This document shows, in pieces, positions 32,661-44,428 of a stretch of 64,000 bases of DNA. The notes under the pieces were generated by a model. The model did not search any database, was not told where the DNA came from, and saw only the letters and a list, made by a program, of their open reading frames with translations. The stretch is from NCBI GenBank assembly GCA_949825065.1, contig OX463846.1:18730421-18794420 (forward strand), in the 5' to 3' direction. Every line of letters starts with the position of its first letter. Position 1 is the stretch's first letter. Source of the stretch: Odontocerum albicorne. Lineage: Eukaryota > Arthropoda > Insecta > Trichoptera > Odontoceridae. The position numbers and the translations under genes were made by a program.

Positions 32661-34476
32661 GCAATATAATACAATAAATGAACCAACATTTTAGAAACAA
32701 TGCAATTTTTACCTTTTCTACATGGCAAGAACTAAAAATTTCCCCATTACATAAAACTAACGTGGCTTTGACTTCTAAGATGCTTCAAAGGGGCGTTGTC
32801 TAAAAAGGTTTGAAATCCTTGGTTTGAACTCTGCTAAGAATCAACAAAAATGCTAAAAAAATCTATAAATTAAGAGCAAACATTTTTATTTTATCCGCCT
32901 GGCGCCATTTGTCATAACTCGTTCAAAATAAACAAGAGCGGAAGAGTTTCTCTAGATCATATTTTTCTGGAAATATCTGCTGCAAAACTTCTGATGACCC
33001 CATAAAACTTTCGAGACAAACGAGTGTGATGGAAACTTGTCGAGAATTCCTGGAACTTGTCCTGGCGTATTGTGTTATAATAATTGTGCAAATTGTTTTA
33101 AATGCACAGCCTTCCATGGAGGCGGATGTTACATTTCATCAGACATTTCACAACTTAACTTAGCTGACAAATTGAATAAGTTTAGTTTGGTATTGTTTTC
33201 ACTCAGCCTGCCGACTGCTTTAAATTTTGAAGTTTGGCGCGTACTCAGTCAGAGAGAACGTATCCATTAGCTGATTGCTGCAAGTTCTACGGAGACGTCA
33301 GTTATTTCATTGATAACCTAATTAATAAAAACACAACTTCTCCATACATTTATCTCTATAATTACCTGTATCCGTGAAAATATTTGCGGTCGGTCTACGT
33401 GAAATGTCCCATTTTCTAGGTTGAGTGTTTAAGAACTATTTTGAAAATCCTTGGCAGTTTTTTTTTAATAATAGTGCTGTTGAAAACACATAAGAGTTCT
33501 TTACCTTGTCACTCACATACAAATAAAATAAAAATTTGAATTTGTAATGTATATTGCAAAATTTCTTTCTTCAGTTCGGATTTATGGGTTCGATTCCTAT
33601 TGATACTGTATTTAATAAAAAGTTCCAATACAGTTTTCACTAAAAACCACTTCAACATATTTTAGATAAGTTGAATGAGATTAATAATGACAAAAAAAAA
33701 ACATCAGGTTGTATATTATACAATTTAAAACCAATATGTCGTCATATGTCATAATTCTACAATCTATGCTTTAAAATTGGTTAAACACTTTTAGCAGTTA
33801 ATCTAATTGCTTAGCTCAATACAGGGTGTGCCCTAGTAAATTGTTAAAACAAAACATATGTTTTTAAATTAACAATATCACTCACTTATCTCCTCTAAGG
33901 TACCTCATTTCAAATGTCTTGATTTTTTAAACTTTTTCTCTCGCTGAGCATTCAAGAAAAAACTGCCCACCGAATAATTAAGGACTTCTCTTTGTTTTAT
34001 GTTTGAGACAATCTTCAGGAATCGATCAAAACTGAATGGGTAATAATTTCATAACCGGATCTACTGAACAAAAAGCAGTGAAAATAATGAACATTTTTCT
34101 TGGTGAAAACTAAGTAAAACGTTAATTCTAAGTAAAACAAGCTTTGCAAAAATATATTGTGAATGGAATAGGTCATAGTGATAGTAAATTTCAAAACTCT
34201 ATGAAATAGAAATGCCCCGATTTTCAGACAAACTTGTTCAACTAGTGGCTCTGTGATATTTCTAGAATCAAGGTAATACAATTAATATTTCCATAGTTTT
34301 CTTTCTTAATTGCGTTAGTAAACACTTTCTTCGTTTTCTGTTTTGTAAAGTCTTCCCTTTTAAGATTATTATCTATCCCAATTTCCTTTATTCCTCATTA
34401 AACTCTCCTTTGAATAATACTAGGACCATAATTTATAATGTCGTACAAACTAGGCACCGCATTATGAAATACTGAT
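32661..34476. other. Nothing recognised; one SINE trace
   Basis: 33567-33645 ('gggttcgattcctattg' and 'agttccaatacagttttcacta') is a headless SINE remnant. The frames near 32923-33270 have no domain. Confidence 0.4.
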
Positions 34477-34765
34477 GACCTCCGTGACCTAGTTGGTAAG
34501 ACGCTTGACCTCCATCCAGGAGTTTCGGGTCCCAGTCTAGAAAAGGGGGTTGTCAGGTAACTAATCTCGCACACGTCGAGTATGTGAGTGAATGTTTTTT
34601 TATATATTCACGTGCGGTAGTATCACCAGCACGTACAATGACGAACGAGTCTCGTACCTACTCCAGTGGCTCTAAACCCAAAGACACAATTTCTGGGGCC
34701 GAAGACAGTATTGTATCCATGCCATATTCTTCAATATGTCTAAATCGTAAGTGCAGTTATATTGA
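34477..34765 (+). mobile_element. tRNA-headed SINE, long-tail type, best copy
   Basis: Head 'gacctccgtgacctagttggtaagacgcttgacc', degraded B box, then a body with 'cacgtgcggtagtatcaccagcacgtac', 'gtacctactccagtggctctaaaccc' and 'ttctggggccgaagac'. It defines the long-tail type found also at 7925, 25750, 44140 and 58915. Confidence 0.8.
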
Positions 34766-35719
34766 AGGGGTCCATACGACAGAAAAAATGTTGAAAACAG
34801 CCCATTTCGCATATTTTCGAACACATTAATAATGTTTATCAAAGGTTTGACGTGACCAATTAACTTATAATCTTAAAATTTAGCAAAAAATGTATTAAGC
34901 ATAGGATACGACACTTGAATCAATACGATAAGAAAAATACCAGGTAAATATAAAAACTTGAAAAAATCTCAAAGCCACAAAAGGATGAGTTACGACTTAA
35001 GAACCTGCGAAATGATCAATTAAACTTTCGACTATTTGGAGTAATTTTGCTTAATACAAGGGGACGCTTAACACCAAAACTTATTGTGCCGCGGAACCTA
35101 TTCCAGGTTTAATATAAAGAGATCTGCAGACAATGGAGTTTCGGCATAATTTATTAGCGTAGGGCTGTTTTGTGAATTTTAATTTAGAACCTAAGTATTG
35201 TTTGAGTGTATGTGAATGTGTGTGTGCGTGTGTGGATGCGTGTATATTCCAAGGACGAGAATTGCTTTTGTGTTTGCTAAATGGGTTTTTTTGTGGAAAA
35301 AATATACCCTTTTTTTCAACAAACATTTTGCACGGGTGATGACATTCTATTATTATAAAAGTATATTTTTTTATTCAAAAGGTTACAAGAGTTAAAAACA
35401 TTTCTTTTCACATTGAAAAAGGATGATTTTTTATCTTGTTTTTAAGTAATTAAAATTGCGAGTAAACGTAACATTTATTTTTCATCAATATAATCATTTT
35501 TAAAACAAAATTTTATGAAAAAAATGAGAACAAATATGGTCGAAAGCACAAATTTCGTTTTGCTCTAAAATAATTGACTGAATACCCATGCTATTCGAGG
35601 GGCCTAGAACCTTTTTTTAACGCACAGTGCAGGTTTCGAACTGGCATAATGCGATTATGAACCTCTTTATTCAAAATAATTCTTCTCGTTTATGTGTCAT
35701 GTCCAAATCTTTGATATTG
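34766..35719. other. Nothing recognised; short TG-rich tract
   Basis: 35205-35245 is an imperfect (TG)n tract. The minus frame across it (35081-35326) is a product of the tract. Confidence 0.45.
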
Positions 35720-36112
35720 GCGTTATCTAGCCATGAGATGAGTTTCCGTGCGGAAGGTCGCCGGTTCGAGCCCCTTACTGTGCTACTCCCCTCGAATGGC
35801 ACAGGCATTTTTTCTGCCTAGTTTTCGGGGGTTCAATAATACTTATAACTTTAGTCATATCTATTCTTTAAAAAAGGAGGAAAAAAATAAACTGGTGTGC
35901 TCCGATTGTCTCACTCCGATGTTCCATCGGATCCACTGAAGCGGTGTAGATGGTGAATTTGATGGTATGCAACAGCTGACTAATTTGAAGAGAAAAGGAA
36001 AGAAAATAACAAATCTCCACAGCACAGTTTCGCTTTTCAACTGAATGGACGTTGGAATGGCAAAGAGATCATCCAGACGAGGCCCAGCAACGACTATGAC
36101 AATCTGACCATA
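35720..36112 (+). mobile_element. tRNA-headed SINE, LINE-tailed family, copy 2
   Basis: B box GGTTCGAGCCC near 35762. The whole length aligns with 3050-3445 (ttccgtgcggaag, ctggtgtgctccgattgtctcact, gacgttggaat). The tail 36048-36110 matches the LINE end at 16504-16575, including 'gaggccc.gcaa' and 'catacat', so this copy keeps more of the LINE-derived tail than copy 1. Confidence 0.85.
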
Positions 36113-36224
36113 CATAAAAGCTTATCAAAACGTTACTCTGTCGGGACAAGAAAAAAATACAGAGCTTCAGACTTTTCCATCCCGACATGCAACTTTGTAT
36201 AATGTTGTTTTATATTTTATTTTT

Positions 36225-36375
36225 GTTGTGTACAGTATAATCTAACCGGTTAATTGCCATTTGGAAATCTCTCTCAATTAACCAGAAATGTTTTAAAGAA
36301 GCCTTGATTAAAAAATCAAACCCTCAACCCCTAAATTAGAAGACATACATCTTACCAACTGGATAATGAAGGTCA
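36225..36375 (-). mobile_element. tRNA-headed SINE, decayed
   Basis: Minus strand: 'gaccttcattatccagttggtaagatg', body 'ttaatcaaggcttctttaa', tail 'ggttagattatactgtac'. Same family as 22815-23016. Confidence 0.6.
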
Positions 36376-36479
36376 CCTTTAAGGGGCATCCATACGAGTA
36401 AATGCTAATTGAGGGTTTGAGCACTGATGTTGATATTAAGAAAAAGTGGAAAACGCTTAAAAAATACTCAATCTGCGCT

Positions 36480-38157
36480 GAGTGCGATGGATAAAGTCAA
36501 ACGTAGGAAAAAAATAGTTGTTCTGAAATACGCCGAGTACCTTGATCATGGATGTATTCCATCACTACTGGATATTAGGAAGCCCATGTGTTGAATTTGT
36601 ATAGTTGTACAGTTGTATAGTTATACAAACAATAGCATATGGCCAAGCAAGTTACGAAAATATTGGGAAACCATACACAAGGACAGACTATGAGATTTCA
36701 CAGTCGATTCGAAAAACTGGAAGAGCACATACTGTTGCAGAATATTTGATTTTGCCAGCAGTGCATATTGTTATTTCAAGGGTCATGAATCAGAGTGTTC
36801 ATGCAATTCCCCAGGTTATTCCTTTGAACAATTATTTAGTATCGAAACGTATCGATGAGATAGCAGATGATGTGGAAAAACAACTAATTGCTCATTTGCA
36901 AATTAAGAAGTTTGCTTTGATAGTAAACGAATCTGCCTTACGTTATAATGAAGCTCTTCTAATGGCATATGTTAAATCTTAATAGAATAATGATAAGCTT
37001 TGTGAAGAAATACTTATTGCCATAAGACTTTAAACTGGCACTTAAGGTGATACGATTTATCAAGAAGTTTAGATTTTTTTTATCGAAAAAGATATTCCAC
37101 TTGAAAATACACTAGCTGGTGCAACCGATAGTACTGCTCAATGGTTGGCAGATATCGAGGATTTCTCGCATATTTAAAAAATAATGTGCCAAATTTTCTT
37201 TGCTCACACTTTTTAATCCATCGTTAATATTTGATTCGAATAAGATTGGGAAGATGTTTGCATGGTGTTCTTAATATTATAATTAAAGCAGTAAATTTCA
37301 TCAAATCAAGTCCACTTCAAGATCGCCTTTTCCGTCAACTCTGTGATAAGAACGAGGAAAATTTTGAGCGCCTACTATTATTACACACAGAGGTTCGTTG
37401 ATAATCAAAGAGTAATTGTCTTCGTCGCGTTTTTGCACTTTGGGTCAGTATTGTATGATTCATGAGGGGCAAACAATTTGAAGAATAGATAGCTGATGCA
37501 ATATGTGATTTCTCTCCAAAGTTGATAGAGAGTTGCTTATTTATATTAAAATCCGAAAGGTGTCCTACTTGGGCCATGTACTTAGAGGAGCAAAGTACAA
37601 ATTACTGCACCTGATCATCCAAGGCAAAATGGAAGGCTGAAGAAGTGTTGGCAGGAGGCAAATCTCCTGGCTCCGCAATATACGTGATTGGACTAGCATA
37701 AGGGGCGTTGGAGATCTTTTTGAGGCTGCCGGGGACAAAGATATCTTCTCTCAAGTGATATTCAACGTTGAGGAGACCTGACATGACACTGAGAATAAGA
37801 AGCAATATGTGATATATTTTATCTGTCAGATATATTCGAAAAACTTAATTTATCAAACAAACAGATATAGGAGATTTTTTTTTATCTAAAAGTGTGAAAA
37901 GCCATTATTACTTGTCTCGAAAAGCTCAATCTTTAAAAAATAATATTGGACGTTGAGAGTTAACACAGTTTCCATCATTGGCCACTACGAGTATTACCAT
38001 CGAAGTAAAAGACAATGGTATTTTAGTGTATATTAAACATTTAAAACAGCTTCATGAGGATATGCAAGTTGGATTCAGTGATATGATAAAAATAAATATC
38101 CCAGATTGGGTGATAGATCCATTTGGTGTGAATGCAATAGATGCTGAAATTGAATAA
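36480..38157 (+). pseudogene. hAT transposase relic (ZBED5/FAM200-like lineage)
   Basis: Ordered blocks match the hAT transposases from which vertebrate ZBED5/FAM200-type proteins derive. Near 36515: VVLKYAEYLDHGCIPS. At 36690-36970: SIRKTGRAHTVAEYLILPAV, NNYLVSKRIDEIADDVEKQL, KFALIVNES (the first catalytic Asp block, D replaced). At 37286-37398: KAVNFIKSSPLQDRLFRQLC and LLLHTEVR, the block before the conserved Trp region. At 37818-37860: LSDIFEKLNLSNKQI. At 37980-38157: the C-terminal dimerisation region ending IPDWVIDPFGVNAIDAEIE and a TAA. Many stops and shifts interrupt it, and a LINE fragment sits inside at 37560-37800. No terminal repeats were found. It is an old, dead copy. Confidence 0.82.
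37560..37800 (+). pseudogene. LINE 3' fragment nested in the hAT relic
   Basis: The frame reads SYLGHVLRGAKYKLLHLIIQ, GKMEG, a stop, then RSVGRRQISWLRNIRDWTSI and GDLFEAAGDKDIFSQVIFNV. This is the (E)YLGHV.R...LLQLIIQGKIEG.R..GRR..SWLRN block at the C-terminus of a common insect LINE group. It has one stop and is better kept than the hAT around it, so it inserted later. It is a different LINE group from the GHVIRMGD type at 16086. Confidence 0.85.
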
Positions 38158-38204
38158 CAAAAAATATCATACGGAGAGCCACAAAGGGATTCGAGAGATC
38201 AACT

Positions 38205-38600
38205 AAGATATTGTAGGGAATACCTACGTCCCTAAATAAATTGTCAAACATACAGGGTCAACGACCGATGAATCAACCTCTGGACATCTACAATTGTCAC
38301 ATGCCAGAAACGTCAACAATGTGTACTCGCAAATATATTTTACGCGGCATTCCACGGTAGAGGGAGAGCGCATCGCTTTGTCTCGCCGTTTCGGCAAATA
38401 AATATCCTACCCGCTATACTGGGGCACGCGCAGGAGGGAGACAAAGTATATATCGCGGGCGCATTCACGCACAACTATAAAATACCTACTTGTAGACAAA
38501 TAAACATTATTATTCACTCGACCATTCATTGATTATTTACTCTCACTTTTATCCGCATTCCTGAGTTTTGTATTTATTTTAAATACAAGACATATCAAAA
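38205..38600 (+). other. Possible solo LTR or promoter remnant
   Basis: A sharp GC/CpG rise (38330-38470) is followed by a TATA-like 'actataaaata' (about 38476) and an AATAAA (about 38501). This is the layout of an LTR U3-R region. I cannot find matching ends or a target duplication, so the call is weak. Confidence 0.25.
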
Positions 38601-39026
38601 TCATCACGACGTATCAAGTTAAGCATCACGCTAAAATATAAACAAAACAAAGATAATTTTTTGATAAATATTGAAATGGCAAGTAAATATCCGCAGATTT
38701 GAAAGAGGGCAATGTATATTTTATTGCGTTTGTCACATTTTTTTCATTGTCGAATCTGACTCTAATCGGGTTATTCATCTGAAAAACTCGTAACCGTCTT
38801 GATGTCGTAAATAGAAGCGTTCTTCGTTTATCTCTGAAAACATTGCAACCGGACATTAATAAAACTTGCTAGTTTGCACCAGTCACATGAATCACGCGAA
38901 ATAAAGTAAATGTTAATTTATTATATTTTTTTGTTTTTTAAAACGAATATATTCGTAAAAGTATGTATGTTTGTAGTTTATTGCTGGAGGCACAGGTAGG
39001 GGCACAGGTAAATGTTAAACTCAGAT
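38601..39026. other. AT-rich, nothing recognised
   Basis: 'aggggcacaggta' is repeated at 38989-39009. No gene. Confidence 0.4.
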
Positions 39027-39195
39027 GACCTCGGTGGCATAATTGGTAAGACACTTCAACTTGACGGTTGCACGTTCTATTCTTGTTGACATTTGTTTTT
39101 TAAAGGGGTTCCAGTCTGATCTTCAATTAAGGCCTCTTTAACCTCTTTCTGGTTTACTGTAATATATTGGCATTTAAACCGCCAGGTTAAATAAA
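39027..39195 (+). mobile_element. tRNA-headed SINE
   Basis: Head 'gacctcggtggcataattggtaagaca', then 'ttccagtctgatcttcaattaaggcctctttaac' and the tail 'aaaccgccaggtta'. Confidence 0.75.
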
Positions 39196-39939
39196 TAAAT
39201 ATAGGTTTATTGATAGCAACATAGTATGTACATAATACATTTAAATATACTTCAAGAACACATAAATTGCAGAGAATACATTAAAGACAGAAGCAAGCTA
39301 TCAAAAGGTCTGAACTCAGCTAATAACCCCCTCCCGACCAAGATACACCTCACCAATAAATGGCGACCCAGCCACGGGGGCACTAAACTATATACAAAGA
39401 AGAAACTATATATATTAAACTATATGTAAAGAAGATATATCATAAAATAGCAATGCAACCTTTTTGAAGAGTATATATGAGTTATAGAAAAAAACTTATT
39501 GATTTTATTAAATTGTATTGTAATAGTTAAGCTACATGCCCTTATAAGAATACTCTACTAACCTTCTTTAAAATAACTATTATTATCCCAAACTTGTTTA
39601 TCATACATATTAACAACGTATATAAACAGTTTAATGTATAACATTTAAAAAAATACTTCACCATTTAAGGGGAAAATAATGTCTGAATTTTAAATACACC
39701 TCATATTTTATGAAAATAAAAGGCAAAAGGGTTGACGGGCACACTATGATAGAAATTAATGACGAGCAAATAACATAAAGAACAACCCTAACATTACTTT
39801 AAAAGAGGTAAAATCACTCCAAACGCTAGGGATAAATAGAAGCCTTGCTTGTTAACTTTTACTAAGTAAATAAACTGAGGCTTAAGCGGAATATTAAATT
39901 CTGTCATAATACGGTCCTACATATTAAAAAAATATACTC
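39196..39939. other. AT-rich, nothing recognised
   Basis: A 67-codon frame at 39226-39429 has no domain. Confidence 0.45.
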
Positions 39940-40960
39940 ATCATCATCACCATCATGCAATATCCTAATTGGGGTAAGCAGAGAGTAGCAATTTTCCCTT
40001 CATTCAATTCTGGTACACACCATTCGAGTCTGCCACGTTCACACACCTCGCCATACTAACTATTCTATCAGAAAGGCTTTTCCTTCTTCCATTCATATAA
40101 CCGTGTCACACCTTTCTAGGTGTTTTTAAAATTCTTGTACATTCTATGTTACTCCTAAAGATTATTTTTGTAAATCTTTCGTTGTTCATTCTTTCTACGT
40201 GGCCAAACCATCGCAATTCTCCTGTCTACGTATGAAGCAGTACATTTTCTATCTATTTACCTATTCTTTTATCTGACAAACGTGGTTTTTCCACATGTTC
40301 TACTCTACACTCATATTTTTGTCGTATTTTATAGTTTATCATATTTTTGCCATTTTCATGGTTCGCTTGCACATCCTTATTTTGGGACTAAAATTAAATT
40401 ATGAGCAGCCAGCTTTGCTTCATTTAATATGCTTCAATCGGTCGACGCGTTACACAACACACCATTCACTTTATTGCTTGCTACAACTCATATTTTTAAT
40501 ATTGCACTACGTTGAGCTTTTTGATGTGAACATGAGTTTATGACAAAACATGCTCCAATGTTTTGTTTTCTACTATTATTTACACTTTTTATACACTTTC
40601 CTTACAAGGTATTCCATTTTTTTTTCAATTTCACATACGTTTGAACCTGAAATTCTCACTCCACATACAGCATATTTTAATATATTCACACATATGATTG
40701 AATAACTACGGTAACACTACGCATCCTTGCCTGACACTTCTAGTAATTTTAAACTAATCAGTTAAAATTGATTCATTTTAAGAGTGCATTGTTGTCAACA
40801 TACAATGTGAAAGCACATATCAGTTCGTATCTCACTCCATACTCGGACAGTTTCTCCCACAGCATTTTTATCACTACTAGATCATATGCTTTCTTACACT
40901 ATTCGATGATATACATCTTTCTCACTACTTGATCATTTATTTTAGATGCGTCAACCAAAG
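39940..40960 (-). pseudogene. LINE relic with RT motifs, minus strand
   Basis: From high to low coordinates: KAYDLVVIKMLWEKLSEYGV (about 40905-40845), the RT block with the first catalytic Asp region; SVRQGCVVLP, stop, LFNHMCEYI (about 40730-40670), the GVRQGC..SP.LFN motif; and ELRWFGHVERMNNERFTKI (about 40220-40165), the block after RT. The 3' end near 39960-40010 has a gcagagagta...ccttc sequence as in the LINE end at 45720. The spacing is shorter than in an intact element, so there is an internal deletion. The RT active site was not found. Dead. Confidence 0.8.
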
Positions 40961-40980
40961 TACAGAATACGTGAATCTGT

Positions 40981-41054
40981 TATTTACATCCACTGGATAT
41001 TTTAGCGTACTACATATTTACATCCACTGGATATTTTAGCGTACTACATATTTA
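40981..41054 (+). repeat. 34-bp tandem duplication
   Basis: Two copies, starting at 40981 and 41015, identical over their length. It lies just upstream (in element orientation) of the LINE relic. Confidence 0.9.
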
Positions 41055-42329
41055 AGAAAAATAAGTCATAATGTACTATGAGTGTTAATTGTTTTCATAT
41101 TTCCTTTCAAGTTGAATTTGAAAAAAAATCTTTATTTTCAGATAAATAATATATACCTTAGCTTTGTATGTACCTTGACTTTAGATTTTCCAGTACATAC
41201 GTATCTCATTTATTGTTTAATGGTTTTTATTAGGGTTGTATTTCACATTTATTATTTAAAGTAATTGCTTTAATTTTTTTTTAGGAATTATAAAATCAAG
41301 AAGCATTGCTTTTTTAAACGTTATTATAAAGTATTATACATTGTACCGTTGATAAATTAACAAATACAAATATTATAATCCCTTCAAAAAACTTAAAAAG
41401 AAGTCCGTAGGTTTTGAAACCAGTTGAATCGTAATATAATATAAGTGTTGATGAAACACAAATTGTGTTTTTAAAAAATATTACCACAAAGTATAGCTGT
41501 TATTTTCGAAAAAAAAATGGTATTTAATTCAATTTATTGAAACAAATATTTATGTTAGTTAAATCTTTGAGACAAAGTAACAAAGTGACTCAAAGACATT
41601 CAGCCAGTCCAAGAAGGCGTCTAACTTAAACGTTGGATATTTAATGCATTCCACCGAGTTCGCACTATCACTTCCATTTGGTAGGAAACTCAGCATTCTG
41701 TTTCTTAGAGTGTATTCACCGGTAGAAGCTTGCGGGAACAATAAACTCGCTAAAAGCGGAAATGACTCAATTTTAGGGTTTCTTTTCTTGCTTTGGAAAG
41801 GAATTTTCTGTCAACTTTGTTTGCTTGCAGTGTCAAAACTAACAAGAAAACTGACAGAATGGGAGTTTTCAAAGATAATCTTGACTCTACAAACAAACTC
41901 TCTGATCAGCTTGATAAAAGAACCTCAAAGGAGTATTTTTCAAATCATTTTACTTGCAGAAGCGCTGTATTTGCTGTTTTACACACATAGTACTAAATTG
42001 AACATAAACCTTCAGTTTTCATTCGGGAGGTCCTTTTGAAGTTGTAGCATTTAAAAAAGCATATCTTCTAAATTCCTCAGTTTTTTATACTTATTTTTTT
42101 GGAGAATCTCATTATCCTGTCCCCAAAAGCAAATTAAGATAGAATATACACTTTAAATGTTGATAAAATGTAGTATGATGTTGGACAATAATGGGTGGCC
42201 AATAACTTAATATACTAAATTATTATCAGATAGTTCGATCCCATCTCCACCCCCGATGTTATGAGGGACAAAATAAATCACAATCCAGCGTGATCTACAC
42301 TAGGAGATCGAAATCTTCTTTATTTTTTT
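41055..42329. other. Nothing recognised; one higher-complexity block
   Basis: 41560-42030 is not simple AT DNA and holds a 131-codon plus frame (41644-42039). Its predicted protein is Leu/Phe-rich with no domain or codon signal I trust. It may be conserved noncoding DNA. Confidence 0.35.
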
Positions 42330-42587
42330 ATGAGCACGACGTCACATAGTGACGAAGAAGGAACTGCCCAGAGGGACTCCTCCGGTGGCGACACACCTGA
42401 GTGTGAAAAGAATAGTAATGACGACGGACATCACGGGAAAAGGGAAATGACTCGCAGCGTAATTTTCTTTCTTTCTTATAAAGTGGCTAAAAGCCTGGAG
42501 TTCAAACAGCCCAGCAAATTGCAGTTACTTTCACAGAAATTTTCAAATGCAACAAAACAATCCTTTGACGCCACTATATCGGAGTAG
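42330..42587 (+). CDS. Candidate exon: acidic 85-codon ORF
   Basis: An ATG at 42330 opens MSTTSHSDEEGTAQRDSSGG and DTPECEKNSNDDGHHGKREM. This is an acidic, Ser/Asp/Glu-rich and codon-diverse stretch, unlike the AT-driven frames elsewhere in the window. Such sequence is typical of disordered N-termini of nuclear proteins. Past residue 44 the frame turns hydrophobic (VIFFLSYK), and an AGC|GTAATT splice-donor-like site lies at about 42458. A first coding exon of about 42330-42458 is therefore possible. There is no homology call, no promoter that I can show and no downstream exon. It could also be a chance frame. Confidence 0.3.
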   Translation: MSTTSHSDEEGTAQRDSSGGDTPECEKNSNDDGHHGKREMTRSVIFFLSYKVAKSLEFKQPSKLQLLSQKFSNATKQSFDATISE

Positions 42588-42889
42588 CCAATCGGTCCGA
42601 AGGTGAACCGATGTAAGGCTAAGTGGAATTCCCTTCGGGAAATTAATGACTCGATTTTCATCGCAGTACCATAGAATGTCGCAAAAATTGTAACAGGGCG
42701 AGGGGTAGGTAAGGTTGAAGCTAAAATTTTTGTCATTAAAGCTCCCATGGCCAGAGAGAAATAGGCTAGTCCAATAATTTGGTTGAACCCATGGGGAGCC
42801 GAGGCGCGCCCTGATGCAAGAAAATAATTTAAAATTCTTATCACCAATGTCACGACATATTCCTATTTGAGCAGACAGAGATAGCAAGT
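42588..42889. other. Higher-complexity block next to the candidate exon
   Basis: 42588-42860 is less AT-rich than its flanks. Two overlapping minus frames (114 and 125 codons) cover it without a known domain. It may be conserved noncoding DNA that goes with the candidate exon. Confidence 0.35.
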
Positions 42890-43240
42890 ATCCACTTCAT
42901 CATATCCTGGCGCACACCTTTCGTTTATGCCACGTCCATACACCTCGGCATGCGTACTATCCTTTTACAAAAGACTTTTGCTCTTTCTTTTATAGATCTT
43001 ACTAAATTTGTCGTATATTTTATAAATTATTGCTGTATATCTTAAATAATTTATTCTTTTTATGAAGTCAAACCATCTTAATGCTCTTTTCTATATGTCA
43101 AATATTGCATTTTGTTTCAATCAGCATTCGTTCCTAACATCCTCATTCCTAAGCTTGCCATACATTCTACGCGATGTTTTCATTCCTATCGCATTTACCT
43201 TCTTTCGTTAGATTTTTGCCACGTTCGAATAGTATTCATT
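42890..43240 (-). pseudogene. LINE relic, region after RT
   Basis: Minus strand: ALRWFDFIKRINYLRYT (about 43090-43040), a decayed LRWFGHVERM motif. The 3' end (42900-42990) aligns with 40027-40095 (gccacgt.ca.acacctcg.cat). It is older than the 39940-40960 copy of the same family. Confidence 0.65.
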
Positions 43241-44139
43241 ACTTTATATAATTCTAAATAAGTTGAACTAGTATATTGTTCCAAACCCGATGGAAGTTCA
43301 AGGTGAATTACGGTGTAGACAACAAAAATAAAAATATTAAAGATTATCAAAATAATATGCAACAATTAAAAAAAAACTTAAAATACCATGATTTTTACAC
43401 ACATTTATTTATGACAAATCTACCAATTGCAAAACCGACTTTTTCTTCCAAATGAATGGAAGAGGATACCAATTGACTTGAAAAGCAATAAACTCATTAG
43501 AAACTTTTTTTATGAAATACAAATTGTTTTCATTTAATATGCAATGTCAACACAAAAAGTATTTTAAAAAGATCAAAAATAAAACATATCAATTTATAAA
43601 ATACAATTATTTGTAGACATCGTTTTTGCATCACCCACATCTATATAATATATGTTATCATGCACACCATCCGGTTTTTACATTATATTGTACCACTCTC
43701 GCGTTGAATACAGCTTGGCTGTTACAGTTCTAAGGGAAAATAAGACATATTAACTCTTCTTGAAAAAAAAAGGTGACAGCGAGAATCAAACCCACACCCC
43801 CTAGGTTAGAAGAATTATCAACCTTAAAAAAATCGATCCTTAATTCCCCAAATTCGTTGAACTAGTTGTAATACTTAATTTTTCCTTGAGGTTTATAAAA
43901 ATAACCGAATATAACTCCATATAGTTCACATCATTAAAATTGCACTAAACTAATCAATCACTTCCCACTTTGATAAGAACAAACATTGCAAACAACACAG
44001 ATGTTTAAGACACGAATCAGTTTCTGCAATATTTCAACTTATCATATATATAATAACATACGTACCCAACTGGTGTTTTTTTTTACAAAAAAATCTACTT
44101 TAAATTATGCACTTATATTTTGTACAATTTGGTTGATAT
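43241..44139. other. Nothing recognised apart from a SINE trace
   Basis: 43770-43845 on the minus strand has a B-box-like 'gggtttgattctcgctg' and a decayed head. The rest is AT-rich. Confidence 0.4.
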
Positions 44140-44428
44140 GGAGGTCGATCACAACGTAGTTAGTAAGATGCGTGACTTTCATCTCGTGGTTTCAGGTTCA
44201 ATTTCTGATGGTTTCCGAAAAAAATCCATTAAAAAGGGGTCACAGTTATGAGAAGAATTCGTCTTGTAACAATGCCTAGAAGCGCTAGACGCGTGTTAGT
44301 ATTGTTGCTTCTTCACGTGCGAGCTAGTATTGCCATCATGTTCGATGACGACTCGTAAGTTCCGCACCTACTCAAGTAGTTTAAAGCCTGATAGATCAAT
44401 GAATGCGACGTTGTCTCCCGGTTAAAAT
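44140..44428 (+). mobile_element. tRNA-headed SINE, long-tail type
   Basis: Head 'gttagtaagatgcgtgactttcat' with 'ggtttcaggttcaatttc', and body 'gcacctactcaagtagtttaaagcc' and 'cgacgttgtctcc'. Its 3' end runs directly into the 46-bp minisatellite. Confidence 0.7.

Noticed and set aside
35081..35326. His/Thr-rich 81-codon minus frame
   Set aside because: It is the product of an imperfect (TG)n tract.
41644..42039. 131-codon plus frame as a gene
   Set aside because: Its protein is hydrophobic and low in information. It overlaps another frame of similar quality, and no domain or splice pattern supports it.
42476..42887. Two overlapping minus-strand frames of 125 and 114 codons
   Set aside because: They overlap each other in different frames and neither shows a domain. 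They lie antisense to the better candidate exon.
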